DNA of 35,373 nucleotides from an uncultured Rhodospirillales bacterium. Lineage in GTDB: Bacteria; Pseudomonadota; Alphaproteobacteria; Acetobacterales; Acetobacteraceae. The stretch spans positions 1-35,373 of the forward strand of contig CAMFLK010000010.1 in NCBI GenBank assembly GCA_945957135.1. The letters are read 5' to 3'. Below are positions 34,634-35,373 of this stretch, in pieces (the stretch's first letter is position 1; every line of letters starts with the position of its first letter). The position numbers were made by a program, and so were the translations under genes. Below the pieces are notes generated by a model. The model was not told the origin of the DNA. It did no database searches and was given only the letters and a program-made list of their open reading frames with translations.

Positions 34634-35251
34634 GTGACGCAATTGGGTAAAACTGGGCAACCTCACATCCGCCTCGCGCATAGCCTGCCATCCGGGCGCA
34701 CCGCGGGGGATGACCATGTGGTGCTCTGCCCGTTCCTCGGCGGCCCCGATCCCGCCGCCCTGTTCTGGCTCGGCGCCCTCGCCTGGCAGGACGCCAACGC
34801 CCGGCTGCTGGCAGCCTTGCGTGACGCCACGCCTCCGCGTTGCATTGTCTATGCCGGAGTCTTCGCCGTTGACCCGTTCCGCCGCGAGGAGGACATCTTC
34901 GCCGCCCTCACCGCCGCCGGCATTCAGGGCGTTGTGAACCTGCCGAGTGTCGATTTCATGGATGGCGAACTCGCCGCAATCCTTCGCAGCTTCGATCTCG
35001 GTATCCAGCGCGAAATCGAATTCCTTCGCCGCGCCCGCGCCGCCGGCCTGCGCATCGCCGGCTGCGCCGCCCATTCCGACGCCGCCGACGCCATGATCGA
35101 GGCCGGCGCCGAACTGATCATTGCCCATGCGGGCCCACCGCTCCCCGGCCGTCCCGACCCAGGCCAGGCCGCCGCTGTCCGCTTGCGCCGGCGCCATACG
35201 GCCGGGCCTGCGATCATCAGCGCGCGAGAACTGCTGGCGACACTGGGTTAG
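34634..35251 (+). CDS. Shortened PEP-hydrolase-like TIM-barrel protein
   Basis: This 205-residue protein is a diverged relative of the PEP-hydrolase family. Shared blocks are GALAWQDANARLL, IQGVVNLPSVDFMDG (for [13 protein letters not shown]), EIEFLRRARAAGLRIAG and EAGAELIIAHAG. It lacks the first barrel segment (the IIGGGAGIG region) and everything after the IIAHAG strand, including the HGGPI and GASS blocks of the full-length paralogue. It cannot form a complete barrel alone. It may be a decayed copy, or a small partner of the full-length proteins. It starts at a GTG with AAAGG upstream and is divergent from the Tm-1-like gene. No similarity continues in other frames beyond its stop. Confidence 0.65.
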   Translation: MTQLGKTGQPHIRLAHSLPSGRTAGDDHVVLCPFLGGPDPAALFWLGALAWQDANARLLAALRDATPPRCIVYAGVFAVDPFRREEDIFAALTAAGIQGVVNLPSVDFMDGELAAILRSFDLGIQREIEFLRRARAAGLRIAGCAAHSDAADAMIEAGAELIIAHAGPPLPGRPDPGQAAAVRLRRRHTAGPAIISARELLATLG

Positions 35252-35286
35252 GAGGAAGACGTGGTGCAGGACTCAACACACGAACG

Positions 35287-35305
35287 GCGCCCCTTTTGGG
35301 GGCGC
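35287..35305. terminator. G/C hairpin between 34634 gene and tRNA
   Basis: GCGCCCC and GGGGCGC pair around a TTTTG loop. It follows the plus-strand gene by 35 bases and the minus-strand tRNA by about 25. The T-tract after it is poor, so it is only a possible bidirectional terminator. Confidence 0.45.
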
Positions 35306-35329
35306 TGTTGCTGGTATTGCGAGGATTGA

Positions 35330-35373
35330 TGGTTGCGGGGGCAGGATTTGAACCTGCGGCCTTCAGGTTATGA
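35330..35373 (-). tRNA. tRNA-Met (CAU), 3' half, probably initiator
   Basis: The minus strand shows the anticodon CAT at 35372-35370, the anticodon stem AACCTGA, the T arm with GGTTCAAATCC, the acceptor end CCCCGCA, discriminator A and an encoded CCA (35332-35330). The 5' half lies outside the window. The sequence resembles alphaproteobacterial initiator tRNA, but the tRNA-Ile(CAU) type cannot be excluded without the 5' half. Confidence 0.85.

Overview
The window comes from a GC-rich alphaproteobacterium. Acetobacteraceae is my best guess, from composition, the style of the ABC-importer catabolic operons, and an A/T-rich inverted repeat at 357-380 of a kind I associate with that family. This is inference, not a taxonomic proof.

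Left part (1-6868): a type I-E CRISPR locus. The 5' end of cas3 (HD nuclease domain) starts at 318 and runs leftward off the window. It looks disrupted near the edge. A small conserved-looking hypothetical gene follows (542-943). The array at 1120-6700 has 92 repeats and 91 spacers. It is read leftward: the leader is at 6701-6868 and the decayed, oldest repeats are at 1120-1269. Several leader-side spacers translate into hallmark motifs of gokushovirus-like Microviridae: the major capsid protein, the HUH replication initiator, and probably the small non-structural protein. Two spacer pairs hit the same viral genes through sequences that differ only at synonymous sites, so they were acquired from two diverged viruses. 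One pair overlaps and reveals an AAG PAM.

Middle part (6869-21646): two GntR-controlled catabolic modules. The first has an FCD-type GntR regulator and an enolase-superfamily enzyme (minus strand), divergent from a peptide-type ABC importer (binding protein and two permeases, no ATPase) and an M81/MlrC-type metallopeptidase. The second has a GntR regulator, a sugar-type binding protein, two permeases (one frameshifted) and an ATPase (minus strand), divergent from a second enolase-superfamily enzyme and a GMC oxidoreductase that is frameshifted in a run of eight G.

Right part (21702-35373): one long, tightly packed minus-strand gene set from 34562 to 21702. In transcription order it encodes a Tm-1-like/UPF0261 protein, a TIM-barrel PEP-hydrolase-family protein, a cupin, a Gfo/Idh/MocA oxidoreductase, a PEP-hydrolase/AAA+/Fis fusion regulator with a decayed ATPase site, two tandem paralogous sugar-binding proteins, two permeases, an SRPBCC protein and a GH31 glycosidase. 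A third, shortened PEP-hydrolase-like gene is divergent at 34634. The window ends in the 3' half of a tRNA-Met (CAU), probably the initiator.

The right-hand set looks like an uptake and catabolism pathway for an unidentified glycoside. The GH31 enzyme would release the sugar, the Gfo/Idh protein would oxidise it, and the PEP-hydrolase/Tm-1 proteins would have an unknown metabolic or sensory role. Only one sugar-type ATPase is present in the window (13777-14889), so it may serve more than one importer.
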